From Siniperca chuatsi (taxonomy: Eukaryota > Chordata > Actinopteri > Centrarchiformes > Sinipercidae), in NCBI RefSeq assembly GCF_020085105.1, contig NC_058052.1, positions 28,575,733 through 28,639,732 of the forward strand: 64,000 nucleotides of DNA, read 5' to 3'. The position numbers were made by a program, and so were the translations under genes. Under the pieces are notes generated by a model that was given only the letters and a program-made list of their open reading frames with translations, was not told the DNA's origin and did not search any database. Below, in pieces: positions 1 through 11,959 of this stretch; position 1 is the first letter of the stretch, and each line of letters starts with the position of its first letter.

Positions 1-3000
1 TATCCAACCAATCAATACAATATCAGCTCACAGTGACTGCAGCTGATTAGAGCTCATTACGGCAGCTCTTGGTTAAGGTTAGAGAGAGATCCTGGTCTGG
101 TTTAGGTTAGAGAGAAGGACCACCTCGTCCGACTGAACATGATCCAGCACAGTTTGTCAGCACAAAACAATTTAGTGATATATACACAATAATATCTAGC
201 AGAGGTGACAGCTTATTAAAAAAATGAGACGCCTGTTACTGACTGTGGAAAGTGTTTACTAGCCGACTGATTTGTTTCAAAAAGTCAGACATTTGTTGGT
301 GTAATACAGAAACAAGTCTGGCTGCACGGTTTCTACAGGAAGCCTCTCTGCAGCAGGTTGAAGCCAACAACGCCAGCTCGTTCCAAATGAAGCTGCCAGA
401 GTTTCGCTTTCTCAAACAGGATCCAATCCACATGAATTTCTTTTATATTTTAAACCCCGTCTTGTGTTACAGCTTTTTTTTTTTCTTGTTCTGATGTAAG
501 TCAAATAGAGCCGGAAAATATTTACTCCATTGCAGTTTAGAAACTTTAGAAAGAAGTTCCCTCGTTGCCGTTTGTCATGCTTAGCGGCAAACAACACTAG
601 TCCTTCCCAGCTACAGAAACGAGGGGGAAAACATGAACGCACACCAGGACCGAAACATTTAGTTCGAGATGAAGAGTTTGATCTAATCTGTTTGGTTCGA
701 TGTGTCAAACAGTGACCTTTACTCAAATGCCAACAGACACAACGTAGATGATGTTATCAGAGCAGAAACACAGCCGGGATTTAATCAATTAAATTCAGCA
801 TTTTGTTTCTATTTTATATTAATGTGTCTTAAGGATGAATTCACAGCCAATCGACGCACCACAGACACCAGAGGAACAACACAACATTCACAGAAGCCCT
901 GAGGGGATTTTGACAGCTAATTAACTCGCTGCTACTTCATAAGCTGGAGATTCGTTTGTCTCTTTAGTTTAAAGAGAGGAAGCAATCAGCCGAGTGGTGA
1001 TTAGCTCCAGCAGCGTTTGAAACACGCAGCAAACCACAATGATGCACATTCACTCACTAACGACACACACAAAACAGGCACAATTTCCAAAAAACAGACT
1101 TGACTCTGGTAGAAAACTGTCTGTTTGTTTTAAGTTGCTTGAGGCACCAGGCGGGTGGGTTTGAGGCGCACAGACAGATCGTAGAAGAGCGCTGCAAAGT
1201 TAATACGCATATTTGCCTCTTAGCAGGCTTTTATTCTGAAAATTGACCTGCAAATTGACCTGATATTTCCTGATTTGGAAACAACTGGGCTGATGGGAAA
1301 CATGGTCTTAATTTATAGAAGCACTGACAGAAGCAGGCAACTATTTTGCACCATTTACTTACGGACATTTTACCCAGTTATCTATTATTGGACAATGATG
1401 TACTGATGATTAAAAAAGGCTACAGGCAGCACTTTATCCCGACTGGGACACCCACAGTACCAAAGCATGCCTTAAAAGGACCAAACAACAGAGCAAACAC
1501 ACATCCAAGATGCATTCAGCGGGAGAGGATACTAACTTGGGAGCAGCGGGGGAGAAAATCTTGTTTGACCGACAGCAAGGAGACGAGAGAGGAAGAGAGA
1601 AGACAGAGAAGACATTAGAAAACACATTCACAAGCGACGCTTCTTCATCGAGGTGAAGAGGAACAGTTATAACAACAGGACGGCCCCCGCCAGGCTACAG
1701 AGGGGGAAGATACAAAGGTCAGAGGTCAGAGGTCGACCCTCGAGCCCGCAGAGCTGTCGAAGCTGAGGTGAAGAGAGACACCGAGGGGAGACATCTTCCA
1801 GAGAGCCCGCCTGGGACGCAGACTTGGAAGATTACCCATAGTTCATAGCAATATGGATGTCTTCTCCCGACACAACACGACATCCGTTTTTCATTTTGTC
1901 GTATACGTTAGCTGATGTGGAGAGGTTTATGTTAGTGATAATAATTGTTAATACCGGTAAAGGTTAAAACCAAAGAACCTTTGAAATGGGTTCCAGCGCC
2001 AGGACTTTTTAAGAGCGTGATCTTAAGTGTTACAGGGCAGTCTGTCCTCTCGACCTCACGGTACGTACGCCCGAAGTCCGGAGGCCAGGGACAAAAGTAA
2101 CGAGGGTGACGTGATCGTTAACTCCAGCTGGAAGCTCGTTCAGTAAGTCGGCTGCTTGTGGGATCCAGAGGCGTTATGACGCTGTGCGAGATGTCAGCTT
2201 CAGCTTCAATCAGTAGTTTTTTCTGTAATATTAATAAACATGGTGGAAGCAAACAAAAGGCTGACAGCTCCATGTTGATTAAGGGCGGTGTATTCGTCAG
2301 CGGCAGCTACACTGGGTTTGTGTTTGCAGTGTTGCACCAACTTTTCTCTGTGACCAGTGTGGATATTGAACTGGGCTGGCGCCACAGACTGTATATAAAG
2401 ATGGACGCCGCGCCTCCACTTCCTCCCCGTAGACTGTAATAAAAGCCAAAACATCCCGGACACGGGAGCAGCCATCTTGCTCTGGTGACGTCATTTGGAG
2501 CCAGAGTCTACGCAGCAGTGATCGGGGGTCCCGCCCACACAATCGTGAGCCGGCCTCAGCTGTCAATCATGAGAAACCCCGTTTTTATAGCATCAAAAAA
2601 CTAATTAGAACCAAACGTATCAGAAAAACGAACACTTGAACAAACGTCAGCGTGATAAGAACGACCTAAAACTGACAGAAACCATCTTTGGGCAAAATGT
2701 ACTTTGAGTTTTTAGTTTGGCTCACGTCCCATCCACTAACATGGAGGGGGCGGGGCTTATGACCTGTACTGCAGCCCGCCACCAGGGGGCGATCCAGATG
2801 TTCTGGCTTCACTTTTGGGAGAGCTGTCATGTCGTCCATCTTTATACACAGTCTGTGGGTGATGCTCACAGACTTCGAGCCAAAGTTCATCCAGGTGTTT
2901 TTGACTGAAAACATCAGAAACAGGAAACAGGAAGTGTGGAGGAATGAACGAATCGGCTGGCTGGTGTGAAATCTGGTCACAAATCAAGATGACCAAAAAA

Positions 3001-3164
3001 TCGTATCAAATGGAAAACAATTAAGCTTTGAATTTTAATACTGTGGAAGGTGAGAAAATCACCTGGCTGCAGGTAAGACAGCTCAGTCTTACTACTTGTA
3101 TTTGCATTTGCAAATGCCGCATTTGATTTCGTCTGATAGTTCAGGCTAATTATACTTTAAAGGA

Positions 3165-3645
3165 CTCGTTTGGAAATTTCGCTTCTTTGCTTTCTTGCTG
3201 AGCGTTAGACGTTCAGATCGACACCATTCTCGTGTCTTTACACTAAATATGAAGCTACATCCAGCAGCCGGTTAGCTTAGCTTAGCAAAATCCACCTACC
3301 AGCACCAATAAAGCTCACTAATTAACACGTTATATCTTTTTATAAATCCACACAAAAAAATTATTCTGTTTAAATCCAGTTTCCTTAAATAAATGTGTGT
3401 TTTGCGCTTCCTGGAGGATTAAGTAAATGAGACATAACGTGTTAATCAGTAAGCTTTTAAAGGTGTTGCTAGGTGGATTTTGTTACCTTTGGACAGAGCC
3501 AGGCTAGCTGTTTCCCCCTGTTTCCAGTCTTTGTGCTAAGCTAAGCTAACTGGCTGTAGCTTCACATGTAGCGTACAGACACGAGAGTGGTATCAATGTG
3601 TGTTTCTTAGAAACAAAGCTGAAATACTTCAGACTGATTGTGACA
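3165..3645. mobile_element. Imperfect inverted-repeat MITE (GTTAGCTTAGC family)
   Basis: The two halves are inverted copies of one another: the left half (3165-3350) carries GTTAGCTTAGCTTAGC, a CACCTACCAGCA block and ACACGTTATAT, and the reverse complement of the right half (3440-3645) carries the same blocks in the same order. The right arm has an extra ~60 bp block (reverse complement of the phrase ending in AAACAGCTAGCCTGGCTC). Related single-arm or damaged copies occur at 5090-5330, 40850-40990, 42720-42960 and 50770-50970. No ORF; non-autonomous DNA element or foldback repeat by structure. Confidence 0.7.
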
Positions 3646-3678
3646 CAAACCTGTGTGCTTCAATTATCCACGAGGGTG

Positions 3679-3680
<2 letters not shown>

Positions 3681-3748
<68 letters not shown>
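3681..3748. repeat. (GT)34 microsatellite
   Basis: Uninterrupted GT dinucleotide run of 68 bp. Two further GT runs follow within 310 bp (3871-3898 and 4007-4055), making a microsatellite cluster. Confidence 0.97.
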
Positions 3749-3750
<2 letters not shown>

Positions 3751-3866
3751 AGAAGGTTCCCTGACCTTTAACAGCAGCCAGAGGAGCCAACAGGTGTTCG
3801 GCCTCTTCAGTGACACAGTAACCGAATCACACTGTGAACTGAGGAAACACCACAGGCATGCTGGGT

Positions 3867-3870
<4 letters not shown>

Positions 3871-3898
<28 letters not shown>
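3871..3898. repeat. (GT)14 microsatellite
   Basis: Second run of the 3.7-4.05 kb GT cluster. Confidence 0.95.
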
Positions 3899-4005
3899 TG
3901 ATTATGAATAGTTATGTTAACAGTCACACACTTCCCCTCCCATCACAGCTTTGTAATGCTGTGACTGCTAAAGTGGAAGTGTGTATTTTGATCTGTTACA
4001 GGATA

Positions 4006-4006
<1 letters not shown>

Positions 4007-4055
<49 letters not shown>
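4007..4055. repeat. (TG)24 microsatellite
   Basis: Third run of the 3.7-4.05 kb GT cluster, 49 bp, uninterrupted. Confidence 0.95.
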
Positions 4056-4056
<1 letters not shown>

Positions 4057-4159
4057 TAAAGGACAGTAATGTGTTTTTTGGATGAGCTGTCCTCTTCACT
4101 TTAAGCCCAGAAGAACACCCGACCCTCCTCCTCCTCCCTCCTCCGTTATCATCACTCAC

Positions 4160-4600
4160 ATCTTTTAAAGTAAAAGTACATTAAAGTATTACAATCGACA
4201 TATACATCAAATACTGAAAGTGAAAGTACTCGTTATGCAGAACGGCCCATTTCAGAATATTATATATTATAGTGTTGGATTATAATTACTGATGCATTAA
4301 TATATACGTGACTTTAATGTATATACTGCCGGTTAGCTTGTAGATTTCACCAAGGGATCAATAAAGTCTTATCTTAATCAATAATATTACATCATAATTT
4401 ATTAGTTGATTTATTTTTTCAGCTTTAAAACAAATGTAGTGAAGTAAAAGTACAACATTTGCCTCTGAGATGTGGCGGAGTCGAAGGAAGCAGCAGAAAA
4501 TGGAAATATTGTTTAAGTGGGCGTACAGTACTCGAGTAAATGTTACTACATTTGTGTTTTTAAAACGGTGCTGAGTAACATGAATCACCAATGATTCGCC
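4160..4600. mobile_element. Teleost MITE of the TAAAAGTAC type with a LINE-like tail
   Basis: AT-rich sequence with repeated phrases of the kind AAAGTACATTAAAGTA, AGTAAAAGTACAACATTTGCC and ACTCGAGTAAATG, which recur at 21730-21830, 26970-27330, 35090-35130, 35690-35790, 47080-47165, 52790-52880, 55505-55700 and 61075-61265. Within it, 4320-4378 (ACCAAGGGATCAATAAAGTC) looks like the 3' tail of a fish L2-type LINE. No coding potential. Confidence 0.55.
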
Positions 4601-5089
4601 AGTTGTTATTGATTAGTTATACTCAGATCTTTGGGAGACTTTAAGACACTGAATGTTCTGACGTTTCCTCTTCTTTTCAGGGTGAAACGTCGGCAGAGCA
4701 GAGAAATATTTCTCTGTGCTGTGCTGCCGTGTTGGTCAACATGGCAGGATAATGGGATCTCAGAGGTGGAGCTGCTGCGGCGGGAGAGTGCTAGCGGGCT
4801 ACGCTGTGGTTAAAATATAAATAAACACCAACATTTTGCTTCTGTTCATTCATCAATACTCTTTGAGGTTGGCTGAACACCCAAAAAAGCTTTAAGCTGT
4901 TTGAATTTGGAAAACCTGGTATGTTAACTAGCTAACTATATCGTTATTTAGCAGAGCGCTAGGCTTTATAGCTAATGTTAGCATCTGTTCTCCATTTGCC
5001 TTTAGCATTGAGCGAGAAGCAAAAACAAGTTCAATGTGTTCAAACATCCGCATCCATAACGTTAACTAGCTATTTCAAATGAAGCATAA

Positions 5090-5330
5090 TGGCAACATTT
5101 TGGGAAATACACTTTAACTCAACGTTTTAAATACAGAGCTGGAGTCAGGACGTGGTTAGCTTAGCTTAGCATAAAGACTGGAAGCAGGGGGAAACAGCTA
5201 GCCTGGCTCTGCCCAAAGTTCAAAAATACACCTACCAACGGCTCTAACGCTCAGTGGTCAACATGAGGTGTCTCGTTTGTTTAATCTGAACACAAACAGA
5301 AATGTAGAAACTTCACAGTACGTTACTTCC
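5090..5330 (+). mobile_element. Copy of the GTTAGCTTAGC MITE family
   Basis: Contains GTTAGCTTAGCTTAGCATAA, the AAACAGCTAGCCTGGCTCTG block and the CACCTACCAACG block in the order seen in the right-arm complement of the 3.2-3.6 kb element. Only one arm is evident. Confidence 0.6.
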
Positions 5331-5771
5331 TCGTTTAAAAGCCTATTAAAAGAACGTGAAAGCCACGGAAACGATGAGACTATAACGCACTACTGAACTG
5401 AATCGACACTGAACATCGTGACTGTACGAACGGTGATGCGTTCAACGCGTAGTGACTTAAGGACATTAAGTACAAGTAAGTGCACTTGAACAGCGATGCG
5501 ACCGCTTAGCTTATTAAAGAAGCGAACAAACTACAAACGAATGTTTGAACTGAACCGAGCGACGTGAATCGAATCAGCCGGGTGACTCGTGACGCGAGCA
5601 GCTCTTCTCAGAGTCTGATTTGATGTAAATGCAACGTGGTTCTTCAGCTCCTCCTCATCAGGTTTGTGTTTTATCCCCTCCCTCTATTAGCCGCGCAGCT
5701 CTTCCTCTGAGAAACAGTTTTGAAACTCCTGCCATGTTTCCTCCTCTTCGGGCCTCTTCGCCTCTACGTAC

Positions 5772-5947
5772 CCCGCAGGCCGGCCCGCCTGAATGGCCGC
5801 CATCTCCCTCAGAGTCTCCTCTGAGTACAGGCCGATCGGCGAGTTGTACTGCTTCCTCTGAGCGGGGCTGACCGCCGCTCTCCCCCCGGGAGAGTCTGCC
5901 TCTACAGGCCCGGAGGAGGCACTGCAGGCCGACAGGCGGCCGTTCAC
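5772..5947 (-). CDS. ldb3: ldb3 coding exon 4: ZASP-like (ZM) motif exon
   Basis: Encodes the linker and ZASP-like motif of LIM-domain-binding protein 3 (ZASP/Cypher), which in striated muscle helps dock the protein on alpha-actinin at the Z-disc. The frame opens phase 0 after a GTGCAG acceptor and reads VNGRLSAC..., followed by QYNSPIGLYSEETLREM, a close match to the mammalian cardiac-exon ZM motif. I place the donor at GTACGT (5771-5766), giving 176 bp and ending phase 2. If the donor is not used the frame stays open to a stop at 5687, adding an acidic tail (EEEETWQEFQ...), so an alternative short C terminus is possible. The next acceptor was not found in the window. The upstream partner is exon 3 at 7349-7418 with matching phase. 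Confidence 0.85.
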
Positions 5948-6224
5948 CTGCACTGACTGAGGCTTCAGATGGAGCGGGATTAAGGGGGGGCAGAGAATGT
6001 TGGGTAACAACTATCAATAGCTGATCAATATGTTTTATAGACAAGTTAAAATGTAAATGCTTTTTAATATCTTTTTTTTAAAACATGATCACTCCTGTTT
6101 TAGCCTCTTACATGTTTTAGAATAGATTTTAAGATCTTACTGATTGCTTTAAGCCTCTTCATGGCCTCTCTCTCTCTCTGCTGTATCTCTGACCTCTTAG
6201 TCCGTACTCTGAGATCCTCGAGGT

Positions 6225-6500
6225 CTTTTGTCTGTTCCAGAGACCCGGCTGAAAACTAAAGGGGACCGAGTGTTTGCAGTCAGGGCCCCGAGCCTCTAAC
6301 GATCAGCGATCTCCTCGAAGTCGCTTCTTAAAACGTACTTTTATCGGAGAGCCTTCCCTGATTTAACTTGAGTTTTCATTTTCTTCGAACTGTCTTTTAT
6401 TTCCCTAAAATTCTGGTTTTCTTTTGTCTGTTTTATGTTTTTGTGAAGCAGTTTGCAACGTGGCTTTTGAAAAGTGCTCAATAAATCTCTTTCCGGTCTC
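6225..6500 (+). mobile_element. L2-type LINE 3' relic
   Basis: Plus-strand translation near 6250-6350 gives the degenerate ORF2 C-terminal phrase TRLKTKGDRVFAVRAPSL followed by stops and a KSLLKTYFYR-like phrase. The downstream tail (6455-6495) has the AAAGTGCTCAATAAA ending usual for fish L2-like elements. Dead copy. Confidence 0.6.
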
Positions 6501-6820
6501 ATCTTTTGATTCATAAAGCTGAAAAGTGTCATATAGACAAAAATAAACAAAGTCTGGATATCTCCGTTGCTGGGTGAAAACATAATCTTTTCAGATATTG
6601 ATCGTTGTATTTTGGCACCCAAACGTCTTCGGGTTCGGAGTGTGCCAGCTTGCAGGTGGAGTCCATCAGCGTTACAAGCTTTTCACCCAACAGTGTTTGT
6701 GATTCTGTCTTGTTGTATTTTTTGGGGACGACATGGATGAAGTGCGTGTTTTGCTTATGTTTCTTTCTTCCTGCGGCCACCAGGAGGCGGCAACTCATTA
6801 TGTTGAACCAGTGACACCTT

Positions 6821-6822
<2 letters not shown>

Positions 6823-6855
<33 letters not shown>
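6823..6855. repeat. (GT)16 microsatellite
   Basis: 33 bp uninterrupted GT run inside an ldb3 intron. Confidence 0.95.
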
Positions 6856-6856
<1 letters not shown>

Positions 6857-7348
6857 CTCACACATGCAGCATTTTGTTTGTTTATTCCTTTTCTTTTGGC
6901 AGAGCAGAACTCCTCCACATCAGGCCGGAGAGAAAGTAAACGTAATAAATAGAACAGATGTGAATTAATCGCAGACGCGCCCAAAAGTCTGCAGGAGTCG
7001 AGAGACGCCGAGGAGAAAAAAATAAACAACGGAAACTTGAAAGCAGTCGAGCAACGTGATGTGAAACTGAATTTAAAGATTCAAACAACGGGAGAATGCA
7101 ATCGTCTTAGCTTTCTTTTAATATTTGAATCTCTCTCTATCGTTCCCATAGTAACATTTCTCTAAATATGTTTATTAATCTGGTCTCTCTGTTTAGAAAT
7201 TGTTTTTTTTCGTCGTATCATTTGACCCTCCGGGGGCTCCATACACAATGGATGCTGTACGACTAACAGATAACCTCCGATGCATTTCAGCTCTCTCCAG
7301 GGAGGATCTGAGCACAGCGGCAGAAAAATGCATTGTGGGTTAAGTTAC

Positions 7349-7418
7349 CTGTTGGTGAGGGATCATGGGAATAGCGGTGTCGATTCTCGGTGTCGGCATC
7401 AGAGCGGGACGCTTCGCC
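7349..7418 (-). CDS. ldb3: ldb3 coding exon 3: post-PDZ linker
   Basis: A 70-bp exon with acceptor TTCCTGCAG and donor CAG/GTAACT. Its first base completes the Lys codon left by exon 2 (AA/G), and it then reads AKRPALMPTPRIDTAIPMIP and HQQ, ending phase 0. This corresponds to the human LDB3 linker after the PDZ domain (SKRPIPI... to ...VIPHQK), which is how it was recognised; it is too short to stand out as an ORF. Phase, spacing and residue match on both sides make the assignment firm. No catalytic role; the segment links the PDZ fold to the ZM motif. Confidence 0.9.
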
Positions 7419-10400
7419 CTGCAGGAAGGAAAAAACAAAGAGAAATGACTTCAGATTAACTTTCTGAAAGTGTGGGACGTTTAAAACATATTTATTTGTG
7501 CAGTAACAATTTCTGTTTTGATAAAGTCCACAATGTTCTTTTATATTTTCTTACTTTGGTTCCTATCAATGGTCTCAACCTCTGAGCAGCAGCGATCACA
7601 GTTCAATTAGTTCAAGATTAAATAATTAGAATAATAATTAATAGGAAAACACCAGTGAGATCATTCTGCACGGAAGAGACCAACAAGACTTTCATTTTAT
7701 TGGAATAAAAATAAATTCACAAATATATTAGCAGGACACAGACATGGCAGATAAAATACAATACATATAAATTAAATTATATCAATAAAATATAAATTAA
7801 TAAAATTCATTCTTCAACAAATTGACAGGGCCGTAGCAAGACATGAAAATGTTGTAAAGACAACCACTTGAGAACTATGGAGATTTGTTCGGACTAAACT
7901 TTCCGCTTGTGTTCGTGTTTCTGAAGTTAAGTCGCCCCAAACAGTGAATGTACCTGTACAGACTGCGACTGACTTTTACTTTTTCTCCCAATATTACCGA
8001 GGACATGGCGCTGCGTCAGCCCTGCCTCATGTAGTTTGTACTTTCTCAAAAATGTGACACAATGGCAGAGGTGCAGGAAGTACTCAGACCCGTTACTGCA
8101 GTAAAAGTACTGACACACACTCTGTAAAACACTCTGCTGCAGAGAAAGTGTGAGAGTGTGATCAGGAAAAAGCCCTTAAAGCATTAAAGCAGTGCAGCGT
8201 CCCTGTGGCTGCTGTGCTGTTATATATTCTATCATCAGGTTATTATTCCTCGTGCATTAATGTAAAGCAGGATGTTGCTGCTGCAGCTGGTGGAGCTGGA
8301 GCTCATGTTGAACCGGTTTGTATCGGACTGCAGCTGATGATGCTTTTCATTCTGGATCCATCTGCTGATTCTTTTCTCCGTCGATCCGTCGATCGATCGA
8401 TCGGTCGGTTTGGAAAACTGGTGAAAACGGCGAGAAACGCCGTCACGACGACCCAGAGCCCAAAGCGACGCCTTCACCGTGTCGTCGTGTCCGACCGACA
8501 GTCCAAAGCTCGACGTTATTAACAAACATCACAGTTATTACAGTCGTTCAGAGGAAAAGCAGCAGATCTGCACATCTGAGCAGCTGCAGCCAGGAAGGGA
8601 TTTACAGGAGAAACGACTTCAAACATCAAAACACATTTTCTGTCAGTCGACTGATCGATTCAGCTGAACTTATAAACTGCTGAGAGTTTAATTTCTAACA
8701 AAACATCAGGTTTTATAAACTCTTCATGTGTTTTGTGTGAAAATCTGTAAAGTGACTGCAGCGTTCAGATAAACGCAGTAAAGAGTCCAGCGGCTGCTGC
8801 CACATCTGATACTGCTTATAAAATCCAATATCTAGCAGCTTCATAAGAAGGCGAACAGTATAAACAAAGAGGATGAAATATGTGAGAGAGATGGCACGCA
8901 GTCACACTGCGGTTAAAAATAAATTCACGATGTTTAATGAAATAAAACAAAACACGAGGAGCAGTTTGTCTCGTGTGGAGCCGAGCCGAGGGTTTGGGTG
9001 GAGAACAGATATGAACCACAGCTCCGCCCTCAAACATTCCTCTGGTGGAAACTCTGCACATCTGAGAAGCTGCAACCAGGAAGTGATATCAAGATAAGAA
9101 TTCTTCCTTTGTCATATAGCAGGAGCTCTGAATGTATTATCGATAATTAATCAAAAGCAATATGCGTGCACTGGGCTGTCTTTGAATACATATAACGTTC
9201 ATAACCGCTGTTCCACATTTTACAGCTTTCACGCAACAACGTGGGACAGAAAACGATCATCTTTGTAAAGGAATGATAACCTCCAGCTCGTTATTTGTTA
9301 GTTTTTCCAGAAAGACTTTGTCCTCAAAGTGCTTGATCCCAGCTATCTCCTGAGGACAAACTGCACGTTGTTTGAATCTCAGAGGATTGTGTTCTGAAAA
9401 TGTAAAATCAGGGTGCATTAAGAGAGCAGTTTGCAGGCATTTTGTTTTATCCGTGAAATCCCTCGGCATGTGGGTCACTTTGATGGAAACACTCTGTTTG
9501 CATATCAGCAGAAGGACACTGAAGTGAAACTGTGTCAACGTCTCTCATTCGCCAGGAGCACCTTTAGAAGGAAGGCAGCAACAGAAAAAGCTTTCAGCTA
9601 CGAATAAGAAGAGGAGACGGCCGGGGTCAGAGGTCAGAGCGCACTGACTGTAGAAAACGGCTCAGAAATAATACAAAGAGTAAATGTAAGATGTTGTCCC
9701 GCTGCGCAGGACAACTCAAGTCGAATAAACTCTAAAATCATAGTAAGTGGAAGAAAAGGTTTTCGAAGGCACTGACGTCAGATCAGATGAGCTGATATGG
9801 GCTGTTGGAATGAGCCCAACCGACTGACAGTCACAGCTTTCTTACAGTCATTTTGTGCTGCGACCCTGAAATGGAAAAACGTTTTATTGTATTTTTTATT
9901 CTCTGCATTGTGTTTTCTGTGTCGCAAACAGCCTCTGTTATATTTGCCGTGTGTCACAGCTTCACATCCATTTCCTGACCGCGGCCTCGCCGGCCGCTTC
10001 GCGCTGATTAAACGACGTGACTTGAAGAAACGATGAGAAAGAAAGACACGACAGAGGCTCCTCTTCCTCAGCCGAACACACAGAAGTTTTGTAGTGATGA
10101 GACTCTGCTCAACGTTCATTTCCTCAGTGAACTTATCTCCTCTGTCAGACACCTTCAGGGTATCGTCTGTCAGTCCTGCGCGACACCAAAACGGCCCAGT
10201 TTCAACATCTGCAGCAGCCATCTTTTCCCTTTGTTTTTCCTACAGCATTTAAGCATTAGTTAAGGCTCTTTAAAAAAAGGCAGTTCGGATCCATCAACAC
10301 CCAGTAACTACAAACCAACCTCTTTCGTTTATATATATATATATACGTATATAGAGTTGATACTTTATTGTAGATAATGTCGTATCTCCACCTTTACTAC

Positions 10401-10953
10401 AAAGAGCACTAAGCTTTACTGCCGTATTTGTGATGATTCTAGCGTCTTTTTAGGAGAATATTATCTGTAAATTAAACTATATGTTAAATGTTTATTTAAC
10501 CAAAAAACACAGGTGGATATGCTTTCTTTTTAACCCTGAGTAGTGTCTGCAGGGCCTCCTTTCAGGCTACATACAGCCCAAACAAACCCTACAAATAAGG
10601 TAGAGCAGACTGCATGGTGCCTGACAGGTGAAAATCAGGGCAAAAAAAAAAGGCCTTCAAAGCACGAGCTGCTCCTCGTTACGCTTATTGCTGAGCGCAA
10701 GGTAATAACTGAAGCCGACTCAGATGTAAACCAATATCTTTTATCAGCTCTCTCTTCTCTCATCTGGACTATGATGGCTGGACAGTAAGAGGACACTGCT
10801 AAAAGGGATTTTCTTAAGAACCTAAAATGATAAAAGTGAGGGGGACAAAAATCTGTAAATGTGCCTGGATTCCCACAGAAATAAAATTAAACAAAAGAAG
10901 CAAAATAACAAGTGCAAGATAGATGGATTTACGACATTAGTTTCCACCCTTAC
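7419..10953 (-). other. ldb3: ldb3 intron between coding exons 2 and 3
   Basis: 3.5 kb intron (donor GTAAGG at 10953). It contains an interspersed repeat (8143-8800) that also occurs at 35122-35965, a CRE-like palindrome TGACGTCA at 9774-9781 and a short (AT)n run near 10332-10357. No exon was found in it. Confidence 0.8.
8143..8800 (+). repeat. Interspersed repeat, copy A (pair with 35.1-36.0 kb)
   Basis: About 550 bp (8143-8690) is nearly identical to 35122-35670 in the same orientation, including a CGATCGATCGATCG tract and a CTGCTGCAGCTGG block. The following 8670-8800 segment matches 35873-35965, so copy B has ~200 bp inserted between the two parts. It contains no intact protein frame: copy A and copy B are open in different places because of single-base indels. 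Probably a non-autonomous transposon or SINE-like family. Confidence 0.75.
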
Positions 10954-11105
10954 TTGGTCATGGTGAGCGCCAGGTTGTAGTTGGCCATCTTGATCTTGTT
11001 CTGGGCCTCCAGGTGAGTCATCCCCTCGGTGCTGACGCCGTCGATGGCGACGATGACATCACCCTGGACCAGGTTACCCTGCGCCGCCTTGCTGCCCGGA
11101 GTGAT
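10954..11105 (-). CDS. ldb3: ldb3 coding exon 2: second part of the PDZ domain
   Basis: 152 bp, acceptor TTTGGACAG, donor AA/GTAAGG. Starts phase 0 with [20 protein letters not shown], continues [19 protein letters not shown] and ends NYNLALTMT plus two bases of a Lys codon. This completes the PDZ fold begun in exon 1 and matches human LDB3 (ITPGSKAAQ..., [19 protein letters not shown]) better than PDLIM5 or PDLIM7, which differ at the start (LKDGGKAAQ, LTPGGKAAQ). The PDZ domain of ZASP binds the C terminus of alpha-actinin-2 and other Z-disc ligands. Phase fits exon 1 (31475) and exon 3 (7418). Confidence 0.95.
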
Positions 11106-11959
11106 CTGTCCAAACACAACGACTTTTAGATCTTACTTTTTGCTCCAAGAATCTTTAATCAGACTCATGACGGACACTGGGATCAAATGTGGAACATTTT
11201 GGTTCTCTGGTTGGCTTGTTATTGATTAATGAGAAGAACAAATCTCTTTCACTCTGAAGAAAGTAAAACAAAAAGTCAAAGTCATCTTCTTTTAGAGCTG
11301 AATGTAGGTTTCTAGCATGTGTGATGAATGTGTCCAGTAACACACACTGCAGGTCAGTGCACACGTCAATCTGCATCTTTCAATCACTTAGTCATGAAAA
11401 GCTGGATGGAAAAGGTTCATTGTCTTCCACGAAACAATCAATAAAATGGGTAAAGAATTAATAAATAACTTAATGATTAATATGTCTGCATGCTAAAGTC
11501 CCCTTAATCTGAAAATCCACCTCCGGAGTGGAGGTTTGTTGGTGTTTACCTGAGGGCCCAAGAGATGTTGAGGACATGACCCTCATTCACAACACAGTTA
11601 CAAAAACAAAATGGTTGACAAGTCTGCTTTCAAACAAACCAAAATAATCAGAAATGCAGTGAGTAACTATGACATCACTTGGTAGATTTGGTAAAATGGT
11701 GCAAATCCTGTATGGAGCCAAGCATAAATCTTCAATTTGTAAAATGAAAGAAACCCAATGTGACTTGAGAGGATCACCGAGTGCGAGTTTGAAAATATTT
11801 TGTACCAAATTAGCATGAAATTGTACCTGTGGTTTATTATAGGCCCACTGCCCACATCAGAATTGGTCTAATGTCTCATTTGTAAGTGATAACTGAATGA
11901 GCTGCAAATGAAATAACTAATAACAAGAGTCTCTGTGAGGCTGTAACTAGACACAGTGG

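Larger units (their letters stand above)
1..5771 (-). other. ldb3: ldb3 intron downstream of coding exon 4 (partial)
   Basis: Noncoding sequence following the donor at 5771/5770 on the minus strand; the next ldb3 exon is not recognised here and probably lies beyond base 1. From 1 to about 2370 I see no convincing coding exon or known repeat. About 2370-2990 looks like teleost interspersed repeat (fragments around a recurrent phrase seen in both orientations at 2383-2402 and 2839-2860). The remaining stretch holds a hairpin MITE, three GT microsatellites and a LINE tail, listed separately. Confidence 0.6.
5948..7348 (-). other. ldb3: ldb3 intron between coding exons 3 and 4
   Basis: 1.4 kb intron with acceptor TGCAG at 5952-5948 and donor GTAACT at 7348. 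It contains a LINE relic (6225-6500) and a GT microsatellite (6823-6855). Nothing else is recognised. Confidence 0.8.

Noticed and set aside
1690-1830. Possible further ldb3 exon (minus frame with AGSLEDVSPRC)
   Set aside because: A CCCAG acceptor precedes it, but I could not match it to LDB3, and no convincing donor or phase supports it.
2206-2996. Overlapping minus-strand ORFs of about 80-104 codons
   Set aside because: Composition and internal repetition of short phrases in both orientations fit an interspersed repeat; no domain or splice context was recognised.
3664-4159. ORFs rich in Cys-Val or His-Thr alternation
   Set aside because: Translations of GT/CA microsatellites; the same applies to those at 6.8, 22.3, 26.7, 33.1 and 56.9 kb.
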